Assembly (NCBI GenBank): GCA_963965975.1 | Contig: OZ014417.1 | Location: 3,453,821-3,517,820, forward strand | Length of the DNA: 64,000 nucleotides | Direction of reading: 5' to 3' | DNA from: Xestospongia bergquistia | Taxonomy: Eukaryota; Porifera; Demospongiae; Haplosclerida; Petrosiidae | Shown: positions 10,597-24,431 of the stretch, in pieces | Layout: the number at the start of each line of letters is the position of its first letter | Numbering within the stretch: the stretch's first letter is position 1 | The notes under the pieces: generated by a model | The model's database searches: none | Seen by the model: the letters and a program-made list of their open reading frames with translations, nothing else | What the model was told of the DNA's origin: nothing | Program-made: the position numbers and the translations under genes

Positions 10597-13500
10597 TGTA
10601 CTTAGCCAAGATCAATAAGGATAATTAAATAACAGTAAAATACACACTCAGGACAGAACAGAAAAACATGTGCTTGAGGTTATCGCCCCCATACAATAAC
10701 GATAATTAATTACATGAATATAACATAATACATCAATATACCACATCTTTCCTCCATTAAACAATACATAATAATTAAAAGAATGAAACAATTAGAAATA
10801 CCTGTCTGGAGGTTGTCAAATTCGTTGTGAGTAATGACGGCCGACAACAATTGGAACTTGCTTGAAATTATAAAGCTGTAAGAGATTATTAAAATAATAG
10901 TCAGTATCAACATTGGAGGTAGTACTATCCAAACTTAATTAAGAAACCGAAAGTCTAATTTGATTTATGTATCTTCTCCATAATTGTCCATTATCCATTT
11001 GAATGAGATATGATAGGGGACCAGATTTCTTTTGAACTACACCAGTCACCCATATAGGGGGTTCATCTCGGTAATTGCTGGGTAGCACTTAATTTCCAAT
11101 ATCAATTTGCCTTTCTTAGATAAATCATGGCTCTTTTTCTGCCGTACTTGCTTAGTAAACACATGAACTTCATTTGTTAGGTTTCTAAAGACTTATCCTA
11201 TTTCACAAATCACATTTCAAAAACTTGGATAAACAATTTTCCATAGATCTTCGTTCTCAGATGCTTTCATGGATCTCTTAAAGGTTTGAAGAAAATGTTC
11301 AATAGGTCCATTAGAGGAAGGATGGTATGACAAGGTACACATATGACAGATACCATTCTCTTGACAAAATAAGTAAATTCCTGAGAAGTGAACTAATTAC
11401 CATTGTCTGAAACTAGTTGATTAGGTAAACCATTTGAAAAGAAAACATGTTTAAGAATTTCAATAGTCTTAGTACATTAGGTGGATGACACACAAAATAT
11501 TTCAGGCCACTTAGAATGAGCATTGACAAGAAGAAAAAACATATATGGCCTTGAAACAGTCCAGCAAAATTTGCATGGACTCTTTGCCAAGGTTTGTCTG
11601 GCCATAATGATGGATACATGGGATCTGTAGGTGAAGAAGGCTTTACTTCTTGACATACTTGACAGGTCTTGCATAGGTTCAATAGACTTATCTAAGGATG
11701 GCCACCAAACACGACTTTTGGCAATAGCCTTTACTCTAGATATACCAAGATGAGTCTCGTGTAGTTCAGTTAAGTTACATTCTTGCAAGTTAGTAGGAAT
11801 GACAACACGAATCCCTCATAAGAAACAATTATTCTCAACAGTATATTTATCTTTACAATTATAAAATGGCTTAAGATTATTATCAAAATTGGAAGGCCAA
11901 CCTGATTTAGTATAACGGAAAACACGACCTAATACAGGGTCAGAACAAGTAGCTTGTTGTAACTCTGTTGCTGTCACAGTAAATTTGCTTTCTATTAAAA
12001 ATGGTTGGTTCTAATGAAACATCTATGTTAGAGGGTGTGGTAAATGTGATGCTGGCTGATGGGACAAGATCGTACATTGTAATAATATGCTGATAACAAA
12101 ATGGCCCATCTCTGGAGCCTAGCAGGTGCTAAAGAGGGTATCCCCTTTTTGTGACTCAATATGGACGTTAGTGACTTGTGATCAGTTATAATTGTGAAAT
12201 GCTGTCCATATAAGAACTTGTGAAATGTTTTGATGCTGAAAAAAGGGGAAAAGCTTCCTTATCTAGTTTGGAATAGTTATGTTCACTTAATAATAATGTA
12301 TAGGAAGGAAAGACAATAGAGTTTTCCAATCCATCAGGGATGATATGTGAAATGATAGCACCAACACTATAGTTTGATGCATCGCCTGCTAAAATAATTA
12401 GCACGTCTGGGTTGTAGTGAACTAAAACACCAGAGTCAAGTAAGAGAGACTTTACCTTTTCAAAGGCTTTCTAATAGTTATAAGACCACTTACATTTAAT
12501 ATTATTACATAAAGGTTGATTAAAGGGTGGAACACTGAGGCTATTAAATTTACTGTAATAATTAAGTAAAACAAGGATTGTAATTCACAAACATTCCCAG
12601 GTGAGGGAGCATTAACAATAGCATCCAACTTACTCTTTGATTTGTAGATTCCACAGAGTCTACAGAATGTCTTACTCTTAGGTATTGCACTGAGTCTATG
12701 AGAAATTCATGCTCTTCACATGAACTCCATACAATTATAACCAAGAACACTTCTTCAAGATTCTTTAAATGGGCCTCTTAAGTTGCTTCTGAGATTAAAA
12801 AAACATCGATGTAACATTGAACATTTGGTATGCCCTCCAGTATAGAGTCCATAGTTCATTGAAACAGGGCAGGAGCAGATGACACTCCAAAAGGAACATG
12901 GGGATACCTGAATAGACCTCTACAAGTATTAAAATTGACATACTTGCGAGAATCTTCATCTAATAACATCTATTGATCATGATATGCTCATGACAAATTC
13001 AATTTTGAAAATTGTTCACCACTAGTAAGAGTAACAAACAACTCCTTAGAAGTAGGGAGAGGGTGCTGGTCCACAATTAGAGACTGCTTAACTGTAACCT
13101 TATAGTCAATGCATATTTGGATTTTTGCTGCCTTTTTTGGAACTGGGACAATAGGAGCTGCCCATTCGCTACTTGCAACTTTCTTGAGAATTCTAGCATT
13201 GACTAATCTATCAATTTCTTCATCAATTGCTGTCTTGAGTGCAAATGGTACAGGACAAGGACAAAAGAAATGAAATTTTGCATCAGAACAAAGTTCTAGT
13301 TTAGCTTTAAATGTATTGATAATTCCTAATTCATCTTTTAAAATATCTGAATATTGATCAAGGAAGGGTTGTAACAGTGCCTGCTTGCTTACTGTAGTTA
13401 ATGTAAAAATTGTTTTCCAATCAAGCTTTAATTCTTCAAGCCACTCATGACCAAGTAAATTAGGCCTATCACCATCAATGACGTAGTGTATGAAATTGTT

Positions 13501-14758
13501 TTGACCATTATGTTAAACATGAGCATTGAACACACCTAATAAGGGCATCTTTTTTGAGTATACATTTTAAGAATAGCTAGAGAGTCAGAGAGAGGTACGT
13601 CTGAAAAGAGACAACTCTTCATACTTTCTTGAAACAGATGCCTCTGTGTCAATTTCCATACACAACTCAATGCCGTTAACTAAAAGAGAAACTGTTACTG
13701 GGTTACGAGAGTGTCTATTCATGACTAAAATATGCAGTTCCCATTCCTCAGGAGGAGTCTTATCACCATCAATCCAGTTTAAAGCATGGTTATGAGTATA
13801 AGTAGCAGTTGTGGGTTGACCATGTCCTTTTGACCTACCAATGAATGGTAGCAATGTGGCCTTTCTTTTGGCACTTGAAATAAGTTGCATCTTTCAAAAG
13901 ACAATCTTTTGAGAGGTGGTTGCTCTTCCCACAGTGAGAGAACTTGGTCTCCTGAGATGGAGGTGGCTGCATGACTTTAATATGCTGAACAGTGTCTTGT
14001 GTCTTCAGACCTTGTACATTCTTCTCAGCAGCTTTGTTACTTTGAGCTATTTCAATTGCCCGAGTAAAAGTAAGGTCAACTTCAGACAATAACTGCTTTC
14101 AGGTTGCTTCGTGGCGCAGACCACAAACAAACCTATCTCTAAAGCGTCATTGAGATATGCTTCAAAGGGACAATTTGTAGAGAGTTTCTTCAATGCAGTT
14201 ATGTACTTTACCACAATCTCAGTTGCTGACTGATTCCGACAATGAAAATGAAAACTCTTGGCTATAATTAACGGTTTGGGTTCAAATTGTTTCTTTAATG
14301 CATACACCAATTCATTGTACGTCTTCTCCTGAAGTTGGTAGAAGATAAATTATCACTAAAAATTTCATAAGTTCTCTCACCAATAAGGATAAGAAGTACT
14401 GCTGCCTTCTTGTCCTTATTGATCCCATTTGCGTGAAGAAAAAGTTCAATTCGTTCTAAATACAAGGTAATACTCTGGAAATGAGTGTTAAACTCATCAA
14501 TATGACCAATACTGGCTATTGTAACACAATCTTGTCACCAAATTTTGTAAACTTAGCCGAGATTAATAAGGATAACACATAGTCTCATGTAGCCATCCCC
14601 TCCTTCCTGCAGGGAGGAGGGGTTGGCACACGAGACTAGATAACATAGCAACAAAACACACTCAGGACAGAACAGAAGACATTTGCTTGGACGTGTCCCT
14701 ATCGCCCCATATAATATTGACAATAATATTAATTACATGAATATAACATAATACATCA
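10597..14758 (-). mobile_element. Ty3/gypsy-type LTR retroelement fossil, copy A
   Basis: Short LTRs are seen at 10,597-10,735 and 14,546-14,758; the second is enlarged by a 59-bp MITE. A primer-binding-like tggtgacaag (minus strand) adjoins the right LTR. Parts in minus-strand order: gag-like with CCHC knuckles (about 14,310-13,600), aspartic-protease region, reverse transcriptase and RNase H (about 13,450-12,100), and integrase with its C-terminal region (about 11,800-11,050). It is clearly broken, with many breaks. The same insertion with the same flanks occurs in block B, so it is older than the segmental duplication. Confidence 0.85.
14580..14638. repeat. ~60-75-bp MITE family, copy in an LTR
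   Basis: The ends tagtctcatgtag and the inverted ...cgagacta enclose a GC-rich hairpin (cccctcc...ggagggg). Relatives with the same ends and hairpin lie at 37,780-37,850 and 60,210-60,284. Here it interrupts the right LTR of the Ty3-type fossil; the left LTR gives the empty site. Confidence 0.75.
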
Positions 14759-16440
14759 TTATACACGCGTAATTACTAATTAAACTGTACATAGAACATA
14801 TTTGTGATGTTTATTTTTTAAAGAGATACTACTAGTAAATTAAAACTGTCTTGTCTGCATACTCTACTGTGAATATGCTGTTTCATAAAGAGATTCTATA
14901 ATTTATAATAAGATCACTGTGTACAAAATATCTATTATCTGTTAGACTTATTTGTACACTAGACTTGGTTTAGATGATTGAACATGTGTGAACTTTGTGT
15001 CGTCTGACATTTTAACTAATAATATAAATTATGTATAATTAGAAGATGATATTGAGCTAGAAGACTCTATAGTAACAAAGTAACAACTTCTGTTAATTAT
15101 ACCAAAGATAATAAACCCTATGAATATTTAATTAGACTCTACTGTATGGACGCTATGTAAGAATTATTATAATGCAATTACTATAAATATAATCTGATGT
15201 TTTAGATGTTTGCACTACCATGCCTCTGGTTCATAATATTAATGAAGTTGCAACATTTTATTTCAATTCAGGTAGACACTTTTATTGATTATATTTAATG
15301 CAAGTAATATCAAAACAATGATTATAGACTCATTTAAGTTACATGTGCTGGCCTAATTTCTTTGAAAGTCATATAGTCAGGCCTGGTAAAACTTATTTAA
15401 GCCAAATTTTAATAGTTCATTTCTTTGAATGAAGTATTTTCGACGCAGCTGCTACATTGACTGTCATTGATACAGGTGCCAGGTAGACTGACTTATGACA
15501 AATCAACTAAACCAACTCTACACCATTTATAAAGTAATCTTAATAGATTCCAAAAGTATATTGTTTTAATAAAACAGTAAAAATAAACATTAAAGAGATT
15601 AGGACAATATAGACATTATATCAGTCACACATTAGCAATGCTTATATAAGAATGATCTGGATTGTCCAATGAAACATATTGGTAGAAAACAATAAACATT
15701 AAACTCAAAGGTACCTCCTGACATTGATTGTCACTGACACACCCATTATAGTTAAGTTGTAGTTTCAACATCATGTACTACCTACCTGCAAGGATTGCAT
15801 AAAATAACAAAGTCTGTTGCATATTTTATTCTAGGTATTTAATAATAAGTTATCATGCACTAGCAGCAATTGCAAACAAACTAACATAACTACAGATACT
15901 GTGGTGACGGTTCTGCATTTTGTTTCTTTATATTGCAACAGGTTTGTTCATTTTTATCAATTTAATCTACTGTTGTAACGAACAAAACAATTCAAACAAT
16001 ACCTCTAAAATTGACACTTGCAACAAGATTATAAAAAACAGTATTGTTGCTTCAAGTATACAAGGTAAGGTCTGCAATGGTAGCATAGCAATAACTGCTT
16101 GACTAGTATCCTGCATTCAGGGAAGAGTCACGTTTATTGCAGCATAAGATACATCAAAAATTTGGTGAGATACTTCCTTAATAAAAAGTTAAAATTTAAT
16201 TCTAATACATTGAACTCTGAATATATGTATTCAAAGTAAACGTTAACATATGTGTTAAGAGTTCAGTGTTTAGAATTGTACTTGTGGCTACAATATAAGG
16301 ATTATATATTGTGCATGGCTGTCCTTTGTATTTCAAGAATACTTTTGAAACCTTTTTTTTTAATTTAGAAATAAAAAATACCTGTTGTTTAAAGAAATTT
16401 TATAAGGTTTTGATATTGCAGTTAGTGTTCAAACTCTAAA
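14759..16440. other. Non-coding region upstream of receptor A
   Basis: AT-rich, matching 49,950-51,647 in block B. One weak exon-like stretch (about 15,920-16,064) encodes FINLIYCCNEQNNSNN and ends in tacaag|gtaagg. Its block B counterpart has an in-frame TGA and it lacks a true ATG, so I do not call it a gene. It presumably contains the receptor promoter, but no motif is decisive. Confidence 0.5.
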
Positions 16441-19400
16441 ATGGTGAGGCTTTTGATTGCCTTGTTTTGTTATACAGTTTTGATCGATAGGTAAGTCTTA
16501 TTGTGACACTGTGATATTGTAATCTGTCTTATCATATACAGTTGTCATGCTGTAGCATCTTGCTCAAACTATGTATCTGTGGCTACCCAAACAACATATT
16601 ACACAAACACTGCTACTTACACCTCATGTGGGATTTGGGGATGGGTTCGTTGTCGAGATGGGTCAGTATGATATTATTTATTGCTTAGTAGATACTTATA
16701 ACTATTAAACTTTGGTTATAAAATACATACAACGTCATATAATCTGCAATATGGTAACAAAATTTTCTATTAATTACATTATTGTTGATATGGGTTGAAA
16801 GCTTTCAAATATATTTATTTTAGTTAGAAACAAAAAATTATATACTCATTTTCTAAGATAGTACATGCAAATAATATATATATAACTAACAAATAAATGT
16901 TTATATTACAATATAGAAATCGCAGAAAACAACAAACTAAATCGATTTACAGGCGTCAACTACGATGTTGTTCAGGTTATGGTCCTACACCAAACTGTCC
17001 ACGTAAGTTACACTTGTTATTAATGTAAACAGAATATTACAATATCACAATTTAGCAATTTGCAATTCCCAATGTGGCACAAATAAACAATGTACAGGTC
17101 CTGACACTTGTACATGTGTCAGTGGATGGATGGGCAGTGACTGTTTAACACGTATGTTTGCATATACAAAAACTTATTATGAAGTCCTATAATAACACAG
17201 CTACCTGCAGTTCACCTTGTGGCACAAACAAGCAATGTACAGCTCACAACAGTTGTACATGTGTCAGTGGATGGACAGGCAGTGACTGTTTAACAGGTAT
17301 GTTTACATATGCATATTTGTTTATATAAAATATAAAACCAATTTCAATGCGACACAAACATAAAATCTACTGCTATTGTTTTATTGACAATAGATATCAA
17401 TGAATGTTCACACAACTTATGTCAAGTTCAGTGTACTAATACTAATGGATCATATTACTGCTCCTGTAATACATCAAGTGTCCTTGCTACTGATGGAATT
17501 CATTGCCTAGGTAGATTATATTTAAAGTAATGTAGAAAATATGATTGTTGTCAATGGCTCAATATATCATTATAAACACATTTGCCTCTGTTTAATATAT
17601 ATTTTTAAGTATGCATGTATGAGAATGTTTTTTTTGAAATATGTTATAAGTTATGTTCCTCAATAGAGCACACATTAAAAGGTATGCTATTAATAATTCA
17701 TTTTGTCTGCACAGGAGCTATTCAAGATATGACCTCTTCACAACTGTCCAGTACACACTGCATAATAAAATGGAATCCTCCATTTCAATACACACAATAT
17801 GGAAGTTTTGATGGTTACATAGTGATGTGTAATATATCAAATACTAACACTATAGTAACCTCAAACATCACACAGAAATTAAATAACACAGTATTATTTT
17901 TAAAGCCATATACTCCTTATATTTGCTGTGTCACACCTCAATGGACAACTAATGGAACAGGAAAAACACAGTGTATTAATTTTACTACATTACAAGATGG
18001 TAAGTGACAGACTAACTATTATTAATTAGTATATAACCTTTCCAATTTAGCTCCTGATGACTCTCCAGTTAATATTACAGTTAGTGTAGTTAATTCTTCA
18101 TCACTTCTAATTCAATGGGAGCCTCCATTGGTACCTAATGGTATCATTACTCACTATACTTTGTACATCAACTATACTAACGGTAGTGAGATATCTACTA
18201 GAACTGTAGATAGTCAATTAAAACTACTACTCTTGGAGGGACTAAGACCTCATCAACTAGTGGGAGTAAGTATATCAGCTTCAACTGGTGGAGGAGAAGG
18301 ACCTCAATCACACTATGTCTATAATACTACTGAGCAGACAGGTTAGATTGATGGATGGATGGGTATACATCCAAAATATGGATACGTGAAAAGTTTTTAT
18401 AATAAATTATATCATACTGGTTCATATGTGAATTATAGAGCCTGACATTATACATCATTTGACTGTCACTGTCCTATCTAATTTATCTGTCAATATTTCA
18501 TGGGAACCACCACTTTTATCAAATGGAGTTATTTTATACTACTACATCAGTATTAGGAGTTTGACAGTAAATCAATCTGTCATATTTGAGATTGAAGAAA
18601 AGTTGTATCACCTAATACATAATAATCTGAGTTAGTTATATCTTAAATTGTTGAATTCCTTTCAATTAATATACTATACATAGATCCTTATACTCCATAT
18701 GAAGTTAATGTTTCTGCAGTTACTATTGCTGGTATAGGTGAATCTTCACATGAAATATTTTTTACTAAGGAGACAGGTATAAAATTTAAGTCAAAATTAT
18801 AATTAGTAATTACATGCTTTTTCTGATAGTTCCTGGAGTGGCTCCAAATATTGAGATAGCACAGAGAGTTTCTACAACTGAAATTGTTGTAAAAATAAAG
18901 CCACTAACACTAGAAGAGGGAAGAGGAATTGTGACAGGATATTTCTTTAACCTGACCAAATCAATAGATCATTGTGTTGTGGTTGACATCAACAAATTAT
19001 TAATACATACTCTTAATACTTCAATTAAAGTAGGAAATCTGGAGCCACTCTCAAAATATTGTTTGTCAGTGTCAGCACAAACTAAAGAAGGATATGGTTT
19101 AGAATCTCAAAATATACTAATTCTTGGTTAGCTCAATTTTATATATAATAACAAATTTAGCTTGTTTCTTTAAAGTATATGACAACAAACTGATTGTTAT
19201 GCATATCAATGGATTGGATAACTGTTATCTGTGGATAGTAAGTCATATAACAATGACAAATATTATAATACAATTTCTTGTTATAATAGCTGAATAAAAC
19301 CGAAAGTAAACTCACTGAGATTACTCAATTCATAATTAGAGTGTTGAATAAAGTCTGTTATTGTTCAATAACTTCAGACTATATAGCAGATAACACTTTA

Positions 19401-20650
19401 CAATGTGACAGTGAGAATACAATACAAATGAGAGCAAGGTTATCTGCTATATCTAATTACACAACATCACAACTATTGACTATATTACAAAATTGGATAA
19501 GACATACTTCAAAAATAATAGTTGATGGACAGGTGTTAACAGTGATATCAGTTTATTTTTGGCCAAAGAACATAACTGGAGTACCTGCTAGTGGTAGTCC
19601 AAACCTGAAATCAAATAATGAAACTAACACAAAAGACAAAGAGATTTTATCCAGTGTAATTGGTTCTGCTGGTGGTTTGTTAGTGTTTCTTTGTGCTTGT
19701 TGCATAATAATATCAGTTTGTATTTGCCAAAAATTTATATCAAAAAGAAATGACCATTTAAAACCAAGGTTTGTTATATAAATTTTAACTAATGATGTCA
19801 TTACTATGTATGTACAGAGGATATGAAATGCAAGAAAGAAAAGATGATGATGAATATCATTACTATTCACAATCTGAAATAACACTTAATAATGAGCTGG
19901 ACCTTGTATGTAATAAGAAAGGTATTTCTGTTAATAGGTAATTACATATCATTCATCAACAATATTTGTTTAATATAAACTTTTTAAGTGTTGTATATTC
20001 TGAAGACTGTTATGAGCATCCAAATAACATTACAGCAGATGAAAAAACTACTAGTGGACTAAAGTTTGTAATTTTTCATGTAATAAGTAATTGTTTAGTG
20101 CTATTTTTATCAAAGAGCTATTGATGATTTCCCAGATATAATCTATGACGAAATGGATGAAATGATCTATGAAGTGATAGATGATATAAGCTATGATGAG
20201 ATGGATGTTCCTCAATATTATGAGTAATATTAATTATTACAACTAGCTCTATGTTGTCATTTTAATATACTAGGGCAATGTCATCTACAAAATTGGGTCA
20301 AATGAATGAAACCAACTACAAAACTGCAGATACTAGTGTTAATGACCCTCCTACTGTTAATGCTACAAGAATGAGGCAAGTTAATAAACCCCCATGTTGT
20401 TCCATGAAATGTTATGTAATTATAGTATATCACAGAATGTCAAAAAGCAACCAATTCCTTCTGTTCCTTCTTCTAAAAAAGCAAGGTTAACCAGTCACAT
20501 ACTGTATATAATTATAAACATTATATATATTATAGTGAACATGGAACCTCAGATACAGAACGTTTTGAAATGACATACAATTATGGTTATAGCAAAGGAA
20601 TGACTGCTCAAAAGCAAGGACTTTCTTCAGTTCCTTCAAAGCAAGGTTAA
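16441..20650 (+). CDS. EMI-EGF-FN3 transmembrane receptor, copy A
   Basis: I model 19 coding exons, all GT-AG and phase-consistent, giving 945 aa: 16441-16490, 16542-16661, 16917-17002, 17056-17151, 17201-17296, 17394-17510, 17715-17999, 18051-18341, 18439-18630, 18684-18776, 18830-19126, 19176-19237, 19290-19768, 19818-19937, 19989-20063, 20116-20223, 20274-20379, 20436-20485, 20536-20650. The order is signal peptide (MVRLLIALFCYTVLI), EMI domain (about 22-85, ending RCCSGYGPTPNC), two EGF repeats, a calcium-binding EGF (DINEC), four FN3 domains (about 189-574), a Cys-containing juxtamembrane domain that could be SEA-like, one membrane span (about 717-741) and a tail. Y830, Y838 and Y846 sit in an 8-residue repeat (IYDEM, IYEVI, SYDEM); YxxM is a known PI3-kinase SH2 target. 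The tail ends with PSVPS-type repeats. A surface adhesion, scavenger or immune-type role is inferred from domains only. The ATG context aaaATGG supports the start. Confidence 0.85.
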
Positions 20651-21100
20651 TATTCTGAAAGTGACTCCTGATTTTATTATAATCTTTAGGAATTGTGAAA
20701 AGAAAAAACTGAAATTTTATATCCAAATAATGATTTAGCATAAAGACAATAAGGCTGAATTTATATTTTCCTTATTACATACAGTGTTAGATTAATGTGA
20801 GAGTAAATGTGAATGTAATCATTTTAGTAAGTAAAATGTAAATACGAACATGATTTTGGTCTAATTGATACATATTGATAGTATCAAGCTATTGACTCAT
20901 CTCATTCAGTTTTCTTTTGTAGTATTAACCACAGTGTAGTTTATGTATTGATCAATTAACCAAGTAGACTCTCTAAATTGCAATAACTTTACAATCAACT
21001 GTAAACATTATAATAAATTCCATCAATCTTACTACATCAACTGCACTATATATGTGTGTGCATTACATCATCATTACCTACATCAGGATCTTCCCGTGCT
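20651..21100 (+). other. 3' flank of receptor A
   Basis: Non-coding AT-rich sequence with an AATAAA at 21,012-21,017 that could be the receptor poly(A) signal; block B keeps it near 56,690. Nothing else is recognised. Confidence 0.4.
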
Positions 21101-21700
21101 AATAAGATTAATTATAGCTCCTTAAGGATAGAGTAAATGGGAGGATTAATAGGGTTGTAAGGACAAAGGCAAAGGGATGCCATCCTTTCTGCTGGTGGTA
21201 AAAGAAAAAACGATCCACTCTGGATTTTTAAAGGCTTTGTTGATGCCTAATACAATGGTATATTTAGTATAGCCTTTTCCTTTAATTTAGTAAAATCTCA
21301 TTACTTCTTTTGATGAAATCTGAGTCCTGTGAACAGAATGTCTTGCTTTTGCTGTAAGGAATGGATTTCATTCAATATGGAAGTTGGCATCTATCATAGG
21401 TGAGATAAAGATGTCTATTTGTGAGTTTTGTGTACAAATGAAACCATCTTTAAGGGCCACTCAAACATCTAAGAAATTAACCTCTGTGTGAGACCAGTTC
21501 GCTATTACCTCAACTAAGAGATGAAATTGGTTAGACTATCAATAAATTGAACAAGCTTTATTTCTCCATGTCTCTTGGCTAACACTTTACTTCCAATATC
21601 AATTTGCCTTTATCTCTTAGATGAATCATGGTCCTTTTTCTGTTGAGCTAGCTTGGCAAACACACGAGCTTCAATTTTAGGTTTCAATTAATTATTTTAG
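21100..21700 (-). mobile_element. Penelope-like RT fragment plus Ty3-type integrase scrap
   Basis: The minus strand of about 21,100-21,545 encodes remnants of the segment clearer in block B, with a HLYLTYNSC-type motif, an SIPYSQ motif and an F-x-K-L-K-K-KGY helix pattern. These are typical of the C-terminal side of reverse transcriptases of Penelope-like and related elements. At 21,565-21,700 a short stretch resembles the integrase end of the Ty3-type fossil (11,080-11,190). Both are old, broken fragments shared with block B, so they predate the duplication. Confidence 0.55.
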
Positions 21701-21734
21701 ATGAATATGAAGATAAGATTTGAGACTGACTCTG

Positions 21735-23640
21735 ACTACATCTTTTTCCACAGTACTGACATTGGTGAGTTTTATTACCAATGTGCACACGAGGATGTCT
21801 TTGGAGATTACCACTTCCATTGTAAATGAATACTAGCTTTAGATATAAAGTTCAGAATACTACTATTTGTGTTATACAGAATCACACGACTTTATTGCAT
21901 TAATCATATACTACGAGGAAATGTATATACACCATGTATCAGTCTTGATTTTAATTTTTTAACTTAAATCCCTTTCCACAGTACTGACATTGGTAAGGTC
22001 TATCACCAGCGTGTACATGAAGATGAGTTTGGAGATGATGATTATGACGAAATCCTTTTCCACAATACTGACATTGGTAAGGTTTATCACCAGTGTGTAT
22101 ACGAAGATAAATTCTCAATGATGACTGATTCGAAAATTTCTTTTCATAATAATCACAAATGTTATCTGGATTTCCAACTACCAGTTTATCATTGGAAACG
22201 AGCACCTTTTTTGATTTTCTTCATGTACATTAAATAGCTCATGTTTACAAATGTGGTCTTGTAACTGATACAATTCACGAAAGCTTTCTTGAAATTTTTT
22301 ACAAATAAAACATTGAGGATTAACAGAAAGACAATTAGGATTATGTCGAAGATGTAAATCAAATTTAGATTTCAAAACAAAACTACTTCCACAATTTTTA
22401 TAATTATAAAGTTGACAATCATCTAAAAATAAATAGTAAAGTTATTTTTGCTAAAAGAATTACTTTACCTTCTTCAAAACTAGTTGTAATCCCAAGTTCT
22501 CTTGCATATTGTTCACAATACCATACATAGAGTTCATTACCAGGATAGATATGCTTGAATAAACGATAATAGATGTTACCATAATACTGAAAAGCCACTA
22601 AATTCTGTTCATCTTCATTGCGAGCACAGTTAATGAATCATAACCAATGACTTTCTTTATCTGATTGACCATCAATATAATATGACCCCTCTCCAAAACA
22701 CTTTACCTGAATAAATTAAAATAATTAATACCTCTTATTATTTATTTACAGTACATCCCACGTGTAGCTAGTACCTTCACCTTCAGTGAGCTCTTCTTTC
22801 TTCATAAGGACCAAATCTAACTCTATGAGGTATAAACTGTGTAGTGAAAACACCCTGTACCAGCATTGGGTATCTAGAAGGTTTAACAGTTTTTCAGTAG
22901 TGTATTGTAGAGATGCTTCATCATGACCACTAGAAGGATCTAGAGTCAGTAATGGTTAATGAACAGGACAATCACCATGATGAAATTTCTTTATAGACCT
23001 TACGAACTAGTAACAAAAGTTGTAGATGCATACTGAACTTACAGAGATGTTCATTTTCATTAGATAATTCATCTTCTCTGTATTCATTTTGGTGAGTTAA
23101 TCTCTTATGTTGTTCATTAACTGGACATTGATGTATATGACCACTGTATTAAGAAAAACAAAAATCAGCAATACTGATATAATCTAACTTACACATCTTT
23201 AATATCAAATCCTCAAAGTGTTCATATTGTTTAATATTATCATCTCCAAATAACTCCAAAAAAATCATTAGACAACTTGCAATCAAGGCTCTCAAATGAA
23301 GGCTCCTCCCCATTGGTAATGTTTGTTTTCTTGTGTTTTTCCTGCTTTAAGACACTCGTATGTTGATAATCCTAATATTATTGAGAGGGATAGCCCAACA
23401 TTACAGTTGTATCAAAAACTTACCACATGTTCTTCTATATCACACAGGTGATCTCTCACTGCAGTCTCAACTACTGGAACTAAACACAATAAAATGGCAT
23501 TCATATTTAATTTACAAGTTTATTACCTCTTGTGATATCATTTGGTTCTTTTTTCATCACACAAGTCTCTAAAGCAGGTAACCATTCATCTCCACTATCA
23601 CAGTACACTGTTACTATTACTACAATTTCTACCTTTGCAA
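21735..23640 (-). pseudogene. PRDM9-like gene, copy Z1 (SET plus C2H2), disrupted
   Basis: On the minus strand one reads a DSGDEW...PAL exon, an acidic exon ending in the IKDV/IEDV type, a Cys-rich pre-SET stretch (PVH, LDPSSGHDEASLQYT), the SET half reading [20 protein letters not shown] then LYVWYCEQYARELGI, a post-SET finger region (FDLHLRHNPNCLS) and C2H2 fingers ([10 protein letters not shown], twice). This order is that of PRDM9, a meiotic H3K4/K36 methyltransferase with DNA-binding fingers. Visible lesions are TGA at 22,639-22,641 in the SET core, a 14-base loss near 22,797, an in-frame TAA in the pre-SET exon and a missing first exon. The last fingers lie in another frame from the exon before them, as in Z2 and Z3. 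It is the counterpart of Z3. Confidence 0.75.
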
Positions 23641-24431
23641 TAGTACAAAAGTATGAATTGCTTTAATTTTAGGAAGCTACACCCTTCCAGACTTTTGTAT
23701 GAAACCCACAAATGCCTAACAATATGTTGTTCTATTTAATAGGCCACCTTACAACTGTGTCACTTAGTTCGCATTTCTAAATGTGTATCAATTTTTGGAA
23801 AGGGGTCTGGGCCCCTTCCAAACTGAACAGACCCAGAGTCCCGTATTTTTTTAAAAAAAAGAAGTATGTAGTTCAAAATAAACACATATTGGTGTCATAA
23901 TAATGTTGGGATAAAATCAGTTATCTTTGTATACCTATAACTAATGATCTTATTTGGCACTAGTAGATATTAATACACTCAGTAACGAAGGTAGGGATGT
24001 AGAGTAAACTAATAATGCTCGAACACCACATATATTCGGATGTCTTCCCTCTTTAGTAGAAAAGAGAAGCAGTGAATCTGGTACATGTAAATACAGGTAA
24101 AACAGTGGATGTGGAGAGCCACTGTCTTCGACTTTGCTCTTAGCCACAACGATGAGTAAACGAAGAGACCTGTCTAAGTTCGGATAAAATATTCTATTGT
24201 CCTACACTTGGCTCTTTTCATTGAAGGTGAAACGAAACCGTTAGCAACTAATAGTAAACAAATGTCCTACTAAACTTCTACAGATTCTGCTACAGAGCTA
24301 TTAGTGGCTTTGCATGATCCAAAAGTAGGAGGCGTGGCATGTATATTCGTCCGAATATAAATACGACTTCGTAAAAGGTCGATAATCTTGGTTTAGTCGT
24401 GTTTTTAGAGTTCTCTATTTCTACTTACGTT
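23641..24431. other. Gene-poor stretch between PRDM9-like Z1 and a secreted-protein candidate
   Basis: It contains a perfect-looking short palindrome near 23,793-23,822 (ggaaaggggtctgggcccct) and a 65-codon minus-strand frame starting at 24,147 (MAKSKVEDSGSPHPLFY) without a recognised domain. The stretch from 24,150 to 24,400 between this frame and the ATG at 24,432 could be a shared promoter, but that is speculation. Confidence 0.35.

Noticed and set aside
15920-16102. Possible small Cys-containing peptide exon
   Set aside because: No ATG at the start of the frame and an in-frame TGA in the block B copy.
23793-23822. Short palindrome ggaaaggggtctgggcccct, considered as a terminator or operator
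   Set aside because: Such hairpins have no terminator role in animal genes, and it sits in repeat-like sequence with no gene next to it.
23950-24147. 65-codon minus-strand ORF MAKSKVEDSGSPHPL
   Set aside because: The start codon context is acceptable but no domain, splice partner or second copy was found; kept only as a note in the region entry.
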